Notes: generated by a model from the sequence alone, not told the origin. Numbered from the stretch's first letter, positions 43,842 to 52,982 are shown. The stretch is DNA of 64,000 bases from Centipeda noxia ATCC 43541 (GCF_000160555.1 NZ_GG749280.1:1-64000), one strand, 5' to 3'. Translations and numbers: made by a program.

Positions 43842-43869
43842 ATTATACGATATGTCGGAACAATGTCAA
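43842..43869 (-). promoter_or_regulatory. promoter of the hydrolase-miaA-hfq unit
   Basis: On the minus strand TTGACA (43864-43869), 16-base spacer, TATAAT (43842-43847). It follows the ileS terminator directly. Confidence 0.7.
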
Positions 43870-43872
43870 TAG

Positions 43873-43915
43873 AAAAGCCGTTTGGTCCACAATATGCGTG
43901 GACCAAACGGCTTTT
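43873..43915 (-). terminator. terminator of ileS
   Basis: Perfect 18-base arms (43873-43890 and 43898-43915) with a 7-base loop and T-rich sequence after the stem on the minus strand. Confidence 0.9.
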
Positions 43916-43928
43916 CATTCCGGTGTGA

Positions 43929-46900
43929 TTATGCGATGCTCAGTGTGAGCTTTTCTCCATTGATGTTCCAGTCCTTGCTCGTTCCTGCAGGTGCATCGTA
44001 GGAAACACTGTCAGCGAGCGTGACCGTACGGATAAACTCCTCATTTTTCGCAGCAATCTCCATAAGCTTTGCGTTGCCCGAGAGATCAAGCACGATATGG
44101 TCCGTCACCTCAAGACCGCATTCTTTGCGCATCGTCTGCACCTTGCTGATGATCTCGCGGACAAAGCCCTCCTCGATCAACTCCGGCGTAAGCGTTGTCG
44201 CGAGCGCAACCGTTACGTCACCATAGCTCTGACAGTTATACCCCTCCTGCTGCGAGACGGTCACCTCGACATCCTCCGAGGTAAGCGCAACAGCACCGTC
44301 TGCAAGGCTCAGCGTATAGCTGCCGTCCCTTGCAAGCGCTTCTTTCACCGACGCGCCGTCGCTCTCCTCAAGGGCCTTCTTGACTGCGCCCATCTGCTTG
44401 CCGACCTTCGGTCCGAGAACGTGAAAATTCGGCTTCACATGGTAGGCGAGGAAGTCCGACATATCGTCACGGAAGGTCACCGTTTTGACATTCAGTTCAT
44501 CTTCGATGATCTTAACGAAGAATTCCGGCAGCGTGTGCCCTGCCTTGACAAACATATCGGCGACAGGCTGGCGGTTCTTGATGTTCGACGCATTGCGTGC
44601 TGCACGCCCGAGCGTGACGACTTCGAGGACGATCTCCATATTCTCCTCAAGCGCCGGATCGATCCACGCTTCGTTCACCGTTGGGAAATCCGCGAGATGA
44701 ACGGAGATCGGCGCGTTTTCATCGACCGAGCAGACAAGGTTGCGGTAGATGCTCTCCGTGATGAACGGCACCATCGGCGCCGCTGCCTTCACCGTTGTCA
44801 CGAGCGCTGTATAGAGGGTCAGGTAGGCGTCTACCTTATCCGGTTCCATCCCCTTTGCCCAAAAGCGGCTGCGGCTACGGCGCACATACCAGTTCGAAAG
44901 TTCTTCGACGAAGGACTGCAGCGCCTTTGCCGCCTCCGTCACGCGATAGTTTGCCAGGCAGTCGTCCACCGTGCGAACCATCGTATTCAGGCGGGAGAAC
45001 ACCCAGCGATCCATAACTGAGAGGCGGTCATAGTCAAGCGTATGCTGCGTCGGATTAAACGCGTCGATGTTCGCATAGAGGACATAGAACGCGTACGTGT
45101 TCCAGAGGGTCCCCATAAACTTGCGTGCGCCTTCCTGTACCGCATCATCAGAGAATCGATTCGGCAGCCACGGGGCGCTGTTCTCATAGAAATACCAGCG
45201 GATCGCGTCCGCGCCGTGGCGGTGTAGGGCGTCCATCGGTTCGACCGCGTTCCCCTTGGATTTGCTCATCTTCTGCCCGTTCTCATCCTGCACGTGGCCG
45301 AGGACGATGACGTTCTTGTACGGGCTCTTGTCAAAGAGCAGCGTCGAGATCGCAATCAGCGAATAGAACCAGCCGCGCGTCTGATCGACCGCCTCAGAGA
45401 TAAAGTCCGCCGGGAAATATTTCTCGAAGACTTCCTTATTCTCAAATGGATAGTGCCACTGTGCGAACGGCATCGAGCCGGAGTCGAACCAGCAGTCAAT
45501 GACCTCGGGCACGCGGTGCATCTCCCCGCCGCACTCATGGCACTTGAACGTGATCGCATCGATGTACGGACGATGCAGTTCGATGTCTGCGGGGCAGTCC
45601 GGCTGCAGGCTGCGCAGCTCTGCGATAGAGCCGATCGCATGCTCGTGTCCGCAGGAACATTTCCAGATGTTGAGCGGTGTCCCCCAATAGCGGTCGCGGC
45701 TGATGCTCCAATCCTGCACATGTTCGATCCAGTTGCCGAAACGTCCGTCGCCGATCGTCTTTGGGATCCAGTTGACCGTGGCATTATTCGCGACGAGCGC
45801 ATCGCGCACAGCCGTCATCTTGATGAACCACGAGGCGTGTGCGTAGTAGATGAGCGGCGTGTCGCAGCGCCAGCAATGCGGATAGCTGTGGGTGAATTCG
45901 GGTGCCTTGAAGAGTTTTCCGCTCTTTTCGAGGTCGTCAATGATCAGCGGGTCGGCATCCTTCACAAAGACCCCCGGCCAATCCGTCTCCTCCGTCATCT
46001 CGCCCTTGTCATTGACGAACTGGACGAACGGCATATTGTACTTCCGGCAGACGCGGTTGTCATCCTCGCCAAAGGCCGGCGCCGTATGGACGATGCCCGT
46101 GCCGTCCTCGGTCGTGACATAGTCGTCGCAAATGACGAAGAAGGCGTTATCCTGCACATCTTTTGTCGCAAAGGGATAAAGCGGCTCGTACTTGCGGTAC
46201 TCGAGTTCGCTGCCCTTCATTCTCGCAAGGATTTCGTGTTCCTCCGGCGAATCGGAGAATACGCTGTCCATCAGCGCCTCGGCAAGATAGTAGACCTCAC
46301 CGCGGGCGCGTACCTTCACATAGGTCACATCCGGGTTTACGCACAGCCCGAGGTTCGACGGGAGTGTCCACGGCGTCGTCGTCCATGCAAGGAAGTACGC
46401 GTCCTCATCTGCCGCCTTGAACTTCACGATTGCCGAGCGCTCTGTCACATCCTTATAGCCCTGCGCAACCTCGTGCGAGGAGAGCGGCGTGCCGCAGCGC
46501 GGGCAGTACGGAACAATCTTATGGCCCTGATAGAGGAGCCCCTTCTTCCAGATCTCCTTGAGCGCCCACCACTCAGACTCGATAAAATCGTTCTCGTATG
46601 TGATGTAGGGATGCTCCATATCCGCCCAGAAGCCGACGACATCGGAGAACTCCTCCCACATCGCCTTATACGTCCAGACGGATTCACGGCATTTCTTGAT
46701 GAATGGTTCGATGCCGTACTCCTCGATCTGCTCCTTGCCGTTGATGCCGATCGCCTTCTCGACCTCGAGTTCGACCGGCAGGCCGTGGGTATCCCAGCCC
46801 GCTTTGCGGAGCACCTTGCGGCCCTTCATCGACTGGTAGCGCGGCAGCATGTCCTTTATGACGCGCGTCAGTACGTGTCCAATGTGCGGACGCCCGTTCG

Positions 46901-47048
46901 CGGTCGGCGGCCCGTCGTAAAAGGTGAATGTTTCGCAGCCCTCGCGCTGGTCGACGGCTTGCTGTGCAATATGATTCTCGCGCCAAAAATCCGCAACGGC
47001 CTTTTCGCGCGCGGCAAAATTCAGATTGGTATCTACTTTCTCGTACAA
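43929..47048 (-). CDS. ileS: isoleucyl-tRNA synthetase
   Basis: IleS charges tRNA-Ile. The 1039-residue enzyme has the HIGH-type motif TANGRPHIGHV, GWDTHGLPVELEVEK, the editing domain and KMSKSKGNAVEP. The length, the GWDTHGLPVE-ELEK-type sequence and the lack of a C-terminal zinc finger place it in the eukaryote-like IleS2 class. The start is a TTG at 47048 with GGGAGGG six bases ahead. The leader is only about 25 bases, so the T-box common on Firmicute ileS genes is absent. Confidence 0.95.
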   Translation of the reverse strand: MYEKVDTNLNFAAREKAVADFWRENHIAQQAVDQREGCETFTFYDGPPTANGRPHIGHVLTRVIKDMLPRYQSMKGRKVLRKAGWDTHGLPVELEVEKAIGINGKEQIEEYGIEPFIKKCRESVWTYKAMWEEFSDVVGFWADMEHPYITYENDFIESEWWALKEIWKKGLLYQGHKIVPYCPRCGTPLSSHEVAQGYKDVTERSAIVKFKAADEDAYFLAWTTTPWTLPSNLGLCVNPDVTYVKVRARGEVYYLAEALMDSVFSDSPEEHEILARMKGSELEYRKYEPLYPFATKDVQDNAFFVICDDYVTTEDGTGIVHTAPAFGEDDNRVCRKYNMPFVQFVNDKGEMTEETDWPGVFVKDADPLIIDDLEKSGKLFKAPEFTHSYPHCWRCDTPLIYYAHASWFIKMTAVRDALVANNATVNWIPKTIGDGRFGNWIEHVQDWSISRDRYWGTPLNIWKCSCGHEHAIGSIAELRSLQPDCPADIELHRPYIDAITFKCHECGGEMHRVPEVIDCWFDSGSMPFAQWHYPFENKEVFEKYFPADFISEAVDQTRGWFYSLIAISTLLFDKSPYKNVIVLGHVQDENGQKMSKSKGNAVEPMDALHRHGADAIRWYFYENSAPWLPNRFSDDAVQEGARKFMGTLWNTYAFYVLYANIDAFNPTQHTLDYDRLSVMDRWVFSRLNTMVRTVDDCLANYRVTEAAKALQSFVEELSNWYVRRSRSRFWAKGMEPDKVDAYLTLYTALVTTVKAAAPMVPFITESIYRNLVCSVDENAPISVHLADFPTVNEAWIDPALEENMEIVLEVVTLGRAARNASNIKNRQPVADMFVKAGHTLPEFFVKIIEDELNVKTVTFRDDMSDFLAYHVKPNFHVLGPKVGKQMGAVKKALEESDGASVKEALARDGSYTLSLADGAVALTSEDVEVTVSQQEGYNCQSYGDVTVALATTLTPELIEEGFVREIISKVQTMRKECGLEVTDHIVLDLSGNAKLMEIAAKNEEFIRTVTLADSVSYDAPAGTSKDWNINGEKLTLSIA

Positions 47049-47077
47049 AGAAAACCCTCCCGTAGCGTAGTCACGTC

Positions 47078-47106
47078 ATTCTAGCACACGGAAGGGGATT
47101 TTTCAA
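47078..47106 (-). promoter_or_regulatory. promoter of ileS
   Basis: On the minus strand TTGAAA (47101-47106), 17-base spacer ending in TGc, TAGAAT (47078-47083). The start would be near 47071. Confidence 0.75.
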
Positions 47107-47136
47107 GGAACAGGCGGCATCTGCCCAAGATTTCTC

Positions 47137-47165
47137 TTGCACCTTTATGCAAAGAGTGCTATAAC
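47137..47165 (+). promoter_or_regulatory. promoter of the phytase gene
   Basis: TTGCAC (47137-47142), 17-base spacer ending in TGc, TATAAC (47160-47165). The leader to the ATG is about 100 bases and shows no clear structured element. Confidence 0.6.
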
Positions 47166-47268
47166 CAACGATGAATATAGAAAGCACAAATAAAATCCAC
47201 GCCAATTCGAGCAAAGGTTTTATCAGCGATTCCGAAAGGATCGTCGATTTACACAGCAGAGGGATATC

Positions 47269-48255
47269 ATGTACGCATTCAAACATTTACTCACTGCCCT
47301 GCTATTATGCACGCTATGCATCATCCCATACACCGCCTCTTCCGCCGATACGAATGCAGACTACCGGGGTTATGTCTGGCGCATCGATACAACGGCGGGC
47401 AATGCGGCGGAGCTGCCGCACAATTTCCGCACGGCGGCATCGCCGTTCCGAACATGGACAGACGCGGCGAAGTTCGGCGTCGACCCGAACTACACTCCCT
47501 CTCGCGAGGGGCTAGACGCCCTGCCGCTCTCGGGAAGCGCGGAGTTCTCCGTCCCTGCCTTTCACGCGCTGCTGAAAGACCTGCACACGCGCGCAAAAGC
47601 CTCGATCTGTATCGTCGATCTGCGGCAGGAGTCGCACGGCTTCATGAATGGGAACGCCGTCAGCTGGTACGGCAAGCACGACTGGGGCAATATCGGCCGG
47701 ACGAAGCACGAGGCACTGCGTGACGAGAACATGCGCATTCGCAGTGCACAGGGCAAGGATGTCGTGCTCGCGCACCTCGACAAGAAAAAGCAGCAAAAAA
47801 ATCAGCAGACCGTCCGCGTCACGGCGGCGATGACGGAGCGTGAGCTGGTCGAGCATGCGGGCGTGCGCTACGTCCGTCTCGCCGTCACCGACCACAAATG
47901 GGCAGACCCACAGACCATCGACAAATTTGTCGATCTCGTGAAAAAAATGCCTGCGGACACATGGATGCACTTTCACTGTCAGGCAGGCAAGGGACGCACG
48001 ACCAGCTTTATGGCGATGTACGATATGATGAAAAATCCCTCCGTCCCGCTGAAGGACATTCTCTATCGTCAGTACCTGCTCGGCGGAGCATACCTCGCCT
48101 ACGACCCGACCACGCAGCATACACCGACGGGATGGGAGGATGCAGACTACCATCACAAGTCAGAAATGATCGCAAAGTTCTACGACTACGTTCAGCAGAA
48201 TCACGAGGGCAACTATGCCGTACCGTGGAGTACGTGGCTGAAGAAGAATCCATAA
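47269..48255 (+). CDS. exported protein-tyrosine-phosphatase-like inositol polyphosphatase (phytase)
   Basis: This 328-residue protein resembles PhyA of Selenomonas ruminantium, which dephosphorylates phytate with a PTP fold. It begins with a signal peptide (about residues 1-26), has the general-acid loop AVTDHKWADP (D208) and the P-loop HCQAGKGRT, with C237 the nucleophile and R243 the phosphate-binding arginine. In the characterised enzyme the loop is HCEAGVGRT, so E and V are replaced by Q and K here, which may change substrate preference. A long basic helix (DKKKQQKNQQ) lies before the catalytic core. It is a single-gene unit with its own promoter and terminator. Confidence 0.9.
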   Translation: MYAFKHLLTALLLCTLCIIPYTASSADTNADYRGYVWRIDTTAGNAAELPHNFRTAASPFRTWTDAAKFGVDPNYTPSREGLDALPLSGSAEFSVPAFHALLKDLHTRAKASICIVDLRQESHGFMNGNAVSWYGKHDWGNIGRTKHEALRDENMRIRSAQGKDVVLAHLDKKKQQKNQQTVRVTAAMTERELVEHAGVRYVRLAVTDHKWADPQTIDKFVDLVKKMPADTWMHFHCQAGKGRTTSFMAMYDMMKNPSVPLKDILYRQYLLGGAYLAYDPTTQHTPTGWEDADYHHKSEMIAKFYDYVQQNHEGNYAVPWSTWLKKNP

Positions 48256-48309
48256 GAGAATAAGAAAGCCCGCACATTGTATTTGATATGCGGGCTTTCT
48301 TATTCTCTT
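48254..48309. terminator. bidirectional terminator between the phytase gene and fbp
   Basis: Perfect 21-base arms at 48254-48274 and 48289-48309 with a 14-base loop. The arms overlap the stop codons of both convergent genes. Confidence 0.9.
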
Positions 48310-50209
48310 ACTGCGGCTTGATATGTCCTGTCTGGTAGGCATGCAGGAGCGCATGCAGGTCAGCGATCTCGTCGGCGATCGCGGCACCGCGGTCAGTATC
48401 GCGCACGAGGGAGCTGCGCGCCTGCAGCTCGACCGTCTGGGAGACAGACTCGATATCGCGGTTCTCGCGCAGTGCCTCGCGCACATTCGCCACGGTCTGA
48501 TGCTGGAGGAGGCGCAGCCCGCGTGAGTTGTAGATGAGCGTGTAGCCCGAGATGCCTGTCTTCGCACGGAACGGCGCAGCAAAGCCGCCGTCGATGACGA
48601 GTGCACGTCCGTTTGCGCGCATGGGGCTTTCTCCCTTTTTCACCTTGACGGGAACATGTCCGTTGATGATATGCCCCCGTTTCGGATCGAGGCCGAACTC
48701 GGCAAGGACTCTCTCGCAGACGGTCTCGTCGTTGATCAGACGAAAATACGGATCGGACGGCTCTTCCCACGTTGACTCATCAGCGATGAAGGAGCGCTCA
48801 AACGTCGTGAATGAACGCCCCGAGGTGGGCGCGAGGAGGCCGCACCAGAGGAAGTACATGAAGTCCAGCCCCTCCTGCGTATGCTCATTCCACGCCTCGC
48901 GCGCCTTCTCCTCGCAGAAATCGAACCATGCACGTCCGCAGTATTCCTTCCCTTTATATGCGATCGTTCGGAACTCTCCTGTCTCATCCAGCGGAACACA
49001 GGCATGAAAGAGCAGATTGCCGTTATAGCACATATACATGCTGCCGCGCTCATACAGATAGTTCACATGGCGCTGCAGCGCCTTGCTCTCAAGGAAATAG
49101 GAGCGCAGATCTGCAATGATGTGCTGCTCCTCCTCCGTGAGCTCATAGCAGTCCGCCCCATTATCAATTGTGGGGAAATAGGCACTCTCAAGCTCCACGC
49201 GCCGACCATTGCCGAGCGTAACATAGGAGGAGCTGTAATCGATCTTGTCAAGAAGCAGGCGGTCCTCCATCTGAAAGTTCGGATTACGTTGAATGAGCGC
49301 TCCCTCGAGTTTGAACATCATCATCGTAACGGCACGCTCCGCCGCCTTGATGGGGTTCTCATCAGGGTAGATGCGCGAGGCAAAGGTCGAGAGCGGACGC
49401 AGGCTGATCCCGTAGCCGCGCTCGAGGACATCCGTATTCCGATAGCGCAGTGAGTTGCGAATCACCCCCGCGATGCAAACCTCACTGCCGAGCGCCGCTC
49501 CCATCCAGAGCACGTCATGGTTTCCCCATTGAATATCGACGGACGGGTGCTGCATAAGAAGATCGAGAATGCCGTCCGGACGATCGCCGCGGTCAAAGAA
49601 ATCGCCGACAATATGAATACGCTCGACTGAGAGGCGCTTGATAAGCACGCTGAACGCCTCGATGTAGTCTGCGCCGCCGCCGATCTCCACAATCGTTTCA
49701 ATCAGCTGTTTATAGTAGTAAAGCTGCGCCTCATCATGCTCTGGACGCGTGTTCATCAGCTCTACGATGACGGACTCGTAGCGTTTCGGGATGTAGTCGC
49801 GCATTTTGTTTGCGGGGAATTTCCAACTCATCAGCTTCGTAAGTTCGAGCAGATTTGCCAAATTTTGCTGGTACCAGATCCCGGAGATCTTCCCCTGCAC
49901 GGTCAGCTGTTCTACCTTCTCGCGCGGATAGTAGATCAGCGTGCAGAACTCTGCCTTCTCCTCATCTGTCATGCGCTCGCCGAAACAGTAGTCCACTTTC
50001 TCCTTGATGACGCCCGAACAGTTGTTGAGGATGTGAAAGAACGCGTCGTACGCGCCGTGCAGATCGCTCATAAAGTGCTCCGTCCCCTTCGGCAGCATCA
50101 GTTGGGACTGCAAGTAGACGATCTTCTCGTAGACAATCTCCTTCGTCGGATACTTTTCCGCCATCAATCTGAGCACTTTATCCTGTTCCGATGTCATCGG
50201 TATCGTCAT
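48308..50209 (-). CDS. fbp: fructose-1,6-bisphosphatase class III
   Basis: This enzyme hydrolyses fructose-1,6-bisphosphate in gluconeogenesis. The 633-residue length and the metallophosphoesterase motifs MSDLHGAYDAF, GDFFDRGDRPDGILD, WGNHDVLWMGAALGS and GHVPVKVKKGESP identify the class III family of Firmicutes, unrelated to E. coli Fbp. The ATG at 50209 has GGAGGAAG ahead. It has its own promoter overlapping the 3' end of the osmoprotectant transporter gene. Confidence 0.95.
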   Translation of the reverse strand: MTIPMTSEQDKVLRLMAEKYPTKEIVYEKIVYLQSQLMLPKGTEHFMSDLHGAYDAFFHILNNCSGVIKEKVDYCFGERMTDEEKAEFCTLIYYPREKVEQLTVQGKISGIWYQQNLANLLELTKLMSWKFPANKMRDYIPKRYESVIVELMNTRPEHDEAQLYYYKQLIETIVEIGGGADYIEAFSVLIKRLSVERIHIVGDFFDRGDRPDGILDLLMQHPSVDIQWGNHDVLWMGAALGSEVCIAGVIRNSLRYRNTDVLERGYGISLRPLSTFASRIYPDENPIKAAERAVTMMMFKLEGALIQRNPNFQMEDRLLLDKIDYSSSYVTLGNGRRVELESAYFPTIDNGADCYELTEEEQHIIADLRSYFLESKALQRHVNYLYERGSMYMCYNGNLLFHACVPLDETGEFRTIAYKGKEYCGRAWFDFCEEKAREAWNEHTQEGLDFMYFLWCGLLAPTSGRSFTTFERSFIADESTWEEPSDPYFRLINDETVCERVLAEFGLDPKRGHIINGHVPVKVKKGESPMRANGRALVIDGGFAAPFRAKTGISGYTLIYNSRGLRLLQHQTVANVREALRENRDIESVSQTVELQARSSLVRDTDRGAAIADEIADLHALLHAYQTGHIKPQ

Positions 50210-50245
50210 ATCGCTTCCTCCTGCGAAATATTTTCACTCTTCTGC

Positions 50246-50274
50246 ATTCTAACATCGAAACAATTTTATTTCAA
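50246..50274 (-). promoter_or_regulatory. promoter of fbp
   Basis: On the minus strand TTGAAA (50269-50274), 17-base spacer ending in TGt, TAGAAT (50246-50251). The -35 overlaps the stop codon of the upstream gene. Confidence 0.7.
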
Positions 50275-51812
50275 ATCAATCCGCCTTTTGCACGCAGAAA
50301 TTCTTCGGCCACCGCACGCGGTTCCCTGCCCTCACTCTCAACAGCGTAATTCATCGCCGCCATCTCCTCGTCACTGATGGTTCCCGTCAGCTTTTCCAGC
50401 GCATCACCAAGCTCCGGATGACGCTCGAGCACCTCCGCACGCACGACATTGCCGCAGCGATAGGACGGGAAAAAGTTCCGGTCATCAGCGAGCACGACAG
50501 CATCCGCTGCGGCAAGCTGTCCGTCCGTGGTAAAGATGATCATCACGTCGATCTGCCCGTTTGCAAATGCCTGATATTTCAATCCGATATCGAGATCCGT
50601 CGTGCGCCCGAATGTTAGTCCGTATGCTTCGCAGAGCGCAGGATAGCCGTCCGCCCGCTCAAAGAAATCATATTCCGCGCCAAAGGTGAGATCGGGCGCG
50701 GCGCGGCGCAGGTCGGAATACCTGTGCAGATCGTATTGCTCGGCGATTTCTCGGCGAACGGCAATACCGAACGTGTCGTTGAAGCCGTACATCCCCGCCC
50801 AACGCATGTGAAAACGCCGCTCGTATTCCTCTGTGAGCTTTGGAAATAGTTCTTCGCTGTACTTTGTCTCTTCTTTGAGCACCATATTCCATCCGGTTCC
50901 CGTATATTCCGGATAGATATCGAATGCACCGCTCTCCATCCCCGGATGGATATTGGAAGTGCCGCCGCCGACGCCGGCAGTAATACGCGCCTCGAGTCCC
51001 GTATTATGTTCAATGACCATCTTCAGTATCTCACCCATAATGAGCTGCTCTGTCATCGGCTTCGTAGCAATGTGAACGACATCTGCCCTGGCGAAGAAAC
51101 CATATGTCACGCTGCTCACCGCAATGAGCACAGCCGCAGCTCCGGCATATGCTATGCGTTTCTTCCCGCACAGTCGCACCGGCTCTGCCATGCGCCGTTC
51201 CGCCCACCCCAGTACGCCGTCCACTGCAAGAGCGAGGATGGCAATCAAGAGACTGCCCGCGATTGTGAGCGCCGTATTGTTCGTCGTAATTCCGCGATAG
51301 ATTGCTACCCCGAGACCGCCTGCACCAATGAACGAGGCAATGCCCGCAAGTGCAATCGTCATCGTCGCCATATTGCGAATACCTGTCATAATAACAGGCA
51401 TGGCGATTGGGAGCTGAACATGTGTCAATGTATAAAACGCCGAGCCGCCCAATCCGATCGCCGCCTCACGGAGCGAGGACTGAACCTGTGTGAGTCCCGT
51501 ATGCGTCGCACGTACCATCGGCAGGAGTGCATAGATCGTGAGCGCGATGATTGCCGAACGGTTGCCGATGCCAAAGAAAGGAATGAGAAAGCCGAGCATC
51601 GAAATCGACGGAATCGTATAGAGGAAGTTCACTGTCCCGAGCGTGGGTGCCGCCGCCCGTTCATATTTGTGAATAAGAATGCCCGCCGCCCCGCCGAGAA
51701 CGATGGCAATGCCGATTGCCGCACCTGAAATCCACAGATGCTCGATCATGAGCTGGAGGAAGAACGCACTGCGCTCCGCAAAGATGGAAAGAACTGCATG
51801 CAAGAGTTCCAT
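50271..51812 (-). CDS. osmoprotectant ABC transporter, permease fused to substrate-binding domain
   Basis: The 513-residue protein joins an OpuBB-type permease (residues about 1-215, with the EAA-like loop GLTQVQSSLREAAIGLGGS) to a glycine-betaine/choline-type binding domain (about 240-513; IYPEYTGTGWN, TTDGQLAAAD). Such fusions import betaine, choline or carnitine for osmotic protection. The ATG at 51812 has AAGGAGGGA ahead. The ATPase partner normally lies next to it but is absent here, so it must be encoded elsewhere. Confidence 0.9.
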   Translation of the reverse strand: MELLHAVLSIFAERSAFFLQLMIEHLWISGAAIGIAIVLGGAAGILIHKYERAAAPTLGTVNFLYTIPSISMLGFLIPFFGIGNRSAIIALTIYALLPMVRATHTGLTQVQSSLREAAIGLGGSAFYTLTHVQLPIAMPVIMTGIRNMATMTIALAGIASFIGAGGLGVAIYRGITTNNTALTIAGSLLIAILALAVDGVLGWAERRMAEPVRLCGKKRIAYAGAAAVLIAVSSVTYGFFARADVVHIATKPMTEQLIMGEILKMVIEHNTGLEARITAGVGGGTSNIHPGMESGAFDIYPEYTGTGWNMVLKEETKYSEELFPKLTEEYERRFHMRWAGMYGFNDTFGIAVRREIAEQYDLHRYSDLRRAAPDLTFGAEYDFFERADGYPALCEAYGLTFGRTTDLDIGLKYQAFANGQIDVMIIFTTDGQLAAADAVVLADDRNFFPSYRCGNVVRAEVLERHPELGDALEKLTGTISDEEMAAMNYAVESEGREPRAVAEEFLRAKGGLI

Positions 51813-51847
51813 ACCGTCCCTCCTTTTCAAATGTAATCTATAATATC

Positions 51848-51863
51848 ACAATAATTTTATTGT
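51848..51863. promoter_or_regulatory. palindrome over the -10 of the osmoprotectant gene, candidate operator
   Basis: ACAATAA and TTATTGT flank a 2-base centre at 51848-51863, covering most of the -10 element and the start point of the transcript. A repressor bound here would block the promoter. TATCACA also occurs as a direct repeat on both sides. Confidence 0.5.
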
Positions 51864-51887
51864 ATCACAGAAATCAATATAATACAA
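51859..51887 (-). promoter_or_regulatory. promoter of the osmoprotectant transporter gene
   Basis: On the minus strand TTGTAT (51882-51887), 17-base spacer ending in TGa, TACAAT (51859-51864). Confidence 0.65.
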
Positions 51888-51890
51888 GAA

Positions 51891-51914
51891 GCCCCTCCCC
51901 ATACAGGAGAGGGG
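51891..51914 (-). terminator. weak terminator after the oxidoreductase gene
   Basis: A CCCCTC/GAGGGG stem (51892-51897, 51909-51914) with an 11-base loop, followed on the minus strand by CTTCTTGTATT. The T run is interrupted. Confidence 0.4.
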
Positions 51915-51922
51915 TCCGGGTT

Positions 51923-52879
51923 CTATACGAGCACAACAGCTTTGCCGAGGCCATCACGCCCCTCAAGCCAGCGGTGCGCCTCCGCAGTATCTGAGAGGGT
52001 GAATACACGCTCCGGCCGGACGGGAACTTTATATTGTCTGATGTATGCAAACAATTCACTCAGATGCTCCTCACGCACATTACCCGAGTAAAAGGAGGTG
52101 AGATAGGCATCCTCCGCAAGATCTCCGATCGGTTCAAATCCCTCCAGATCCCATTTCCCGCCGAGCAGTCCCGTATTGCACAGAATACCGCCGCGCGCAA
52201 GATGTTTCATACTGTCCTTCATGACAGCAGGGCCGACCAGCTCGAGAATGCGGTCATACCGTTCATCCGTACGCAGAATGCCGTCCTCTTCAATCACAAC
52301 ATCGCTGTAGCCCGCGGTAAGCATCCGTGTGCGCTGCTCCGCGCGCCGGGTGCTCCCAACAATGTACATATGCGGAAACTGTGCACGCATAAGGCGCAGG
52401 AATGCGATGCCGACACCGCTTGCCCCGCCGCGTACGAGGACCGTATATCCGTCCTCGATGCGCAGGTTCTTGAGCGAACCGAACGCCGTGTAATACGTCT
52501 CCGGAATCACCGCTAAAATCTCCCACGGCAATTCACTCTGCACAGGATAAATCTGCTCATTCGGCAGCAGTACATACTCCGCATAGCCGCCGTCAAAGGC
52601 GCGCCCCATCTCCCCCATCAGTGAGACAACGCGCTGCCCCGCGGGAAGGCGTACTGCGTCCGTCGTCTCTTCTACCGTCCCGACGCATTCGATGCCGAGG
52701 ATGCGCGGAAAGGAAACGGACGGAGACAGCCCCTGGCGCGTGAAAATCTCCGAATGGTTCACGCCAAAGGCGCGCACGCGCACGAGCGACCAGCCAGCCT
52801 TAAGCGCAGGACGCGGGACATCTGTATAAACGAGCTGTTCCGGTCCGCCGGGTTTATATACAACAACCGCTTTCATCAT
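51923..52879 (-). CDS. zinc-type alcohol dehydrogenase/quinone oxidoreductase-family protein
   Basis: The 318-residue medium-chain reductase has the family N-terminus MKAVVVYKPGGPEQL, the FGVNHSEIFTRQG substrate loop and the nucleotide-binding VLVRGGASGVGIAFLRL, with a serine/arginine pair (GSTRRAEQ) pointing to NADPH. Zinc ligands are not conserved, so it is a quinone oxidoreductase-like or enoyl reductase-like member. The ATG at 52879 has GGAGGAA ahead. It is a single gene, divergent from the P-type-ATPase-like gene. Confidence 0.87.
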   Translation of the reverse strand: MMKAVVVYKPGGPEQLVYTDVPRPALKAGWSLVRVRAFGVNHSEIFTRQGLSPSVSFPRILGIECVGTVEETTDAVRLPAGQRVVSLMGEMGRAFDGGYAEYVLLPNEQIYPVQSELPWEILAVIPETYYTAFGSLKNLRIEDGYTVLVRGGASGVGIAFLRLMRAQFPHMYIVGSTRRAEQRTRMLTAGYSDVVIEEDGILRTDERYDRILELVGPAVMKDSMKHLARGGILCNTGLLGGKWDLEGFEPIGDLAEDAYLTSFYSGNVREEHLSELFAYIRQYKVPVRPERVFTLSDTAEAHRWLEGRDGLGKAVVLV

Positions 52880-52908
52880 ATTTCCTCCCAACGCAGATCT
52901 TTTCTTCC

Positions 52909-52938
52909 ATATTATCATCTCATCCGCAAAAATGACAA
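52909..52938 (-). promoter_or_regulatory. promoter of the oxidoreductase gene
   Basis: On the minus strand TTGTCA (52933-52938), 18-base spacer ending in TGa, TAATAT (52909-52914). Confidence 0.5.
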
Positions 52939-52953
52939 GCACAGCTCAGGAGT

Positions 52954-52982
52954 TTGTCTCTTTCCATCTCCTATGCTATAAT
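52954..52982 (+). promoter_or_regulatory. promoter of the P-type-ATPase-like gene
   Basis: TTGTCT (52954-52959), 17-base spacer ending in TGc, TATAAT (52977-52982). The start would be near 52989, about 33 bases ahead of the TTG start codon. Confidence 0.75.

Noticed and set aside
45294-47084. 596-codon plus-strand frame opposite ileS
   Set aside because: ileS has full HIGH and KMSKS motifs; the antisense frame is a by-product of codon bias.
47049-47268. T-box leader expected ahead of ileS
   Set aside because: A good promoter sits 30 bases from the start codon, and no AGGGTGG-type T-box sequence or specifier stem is present.
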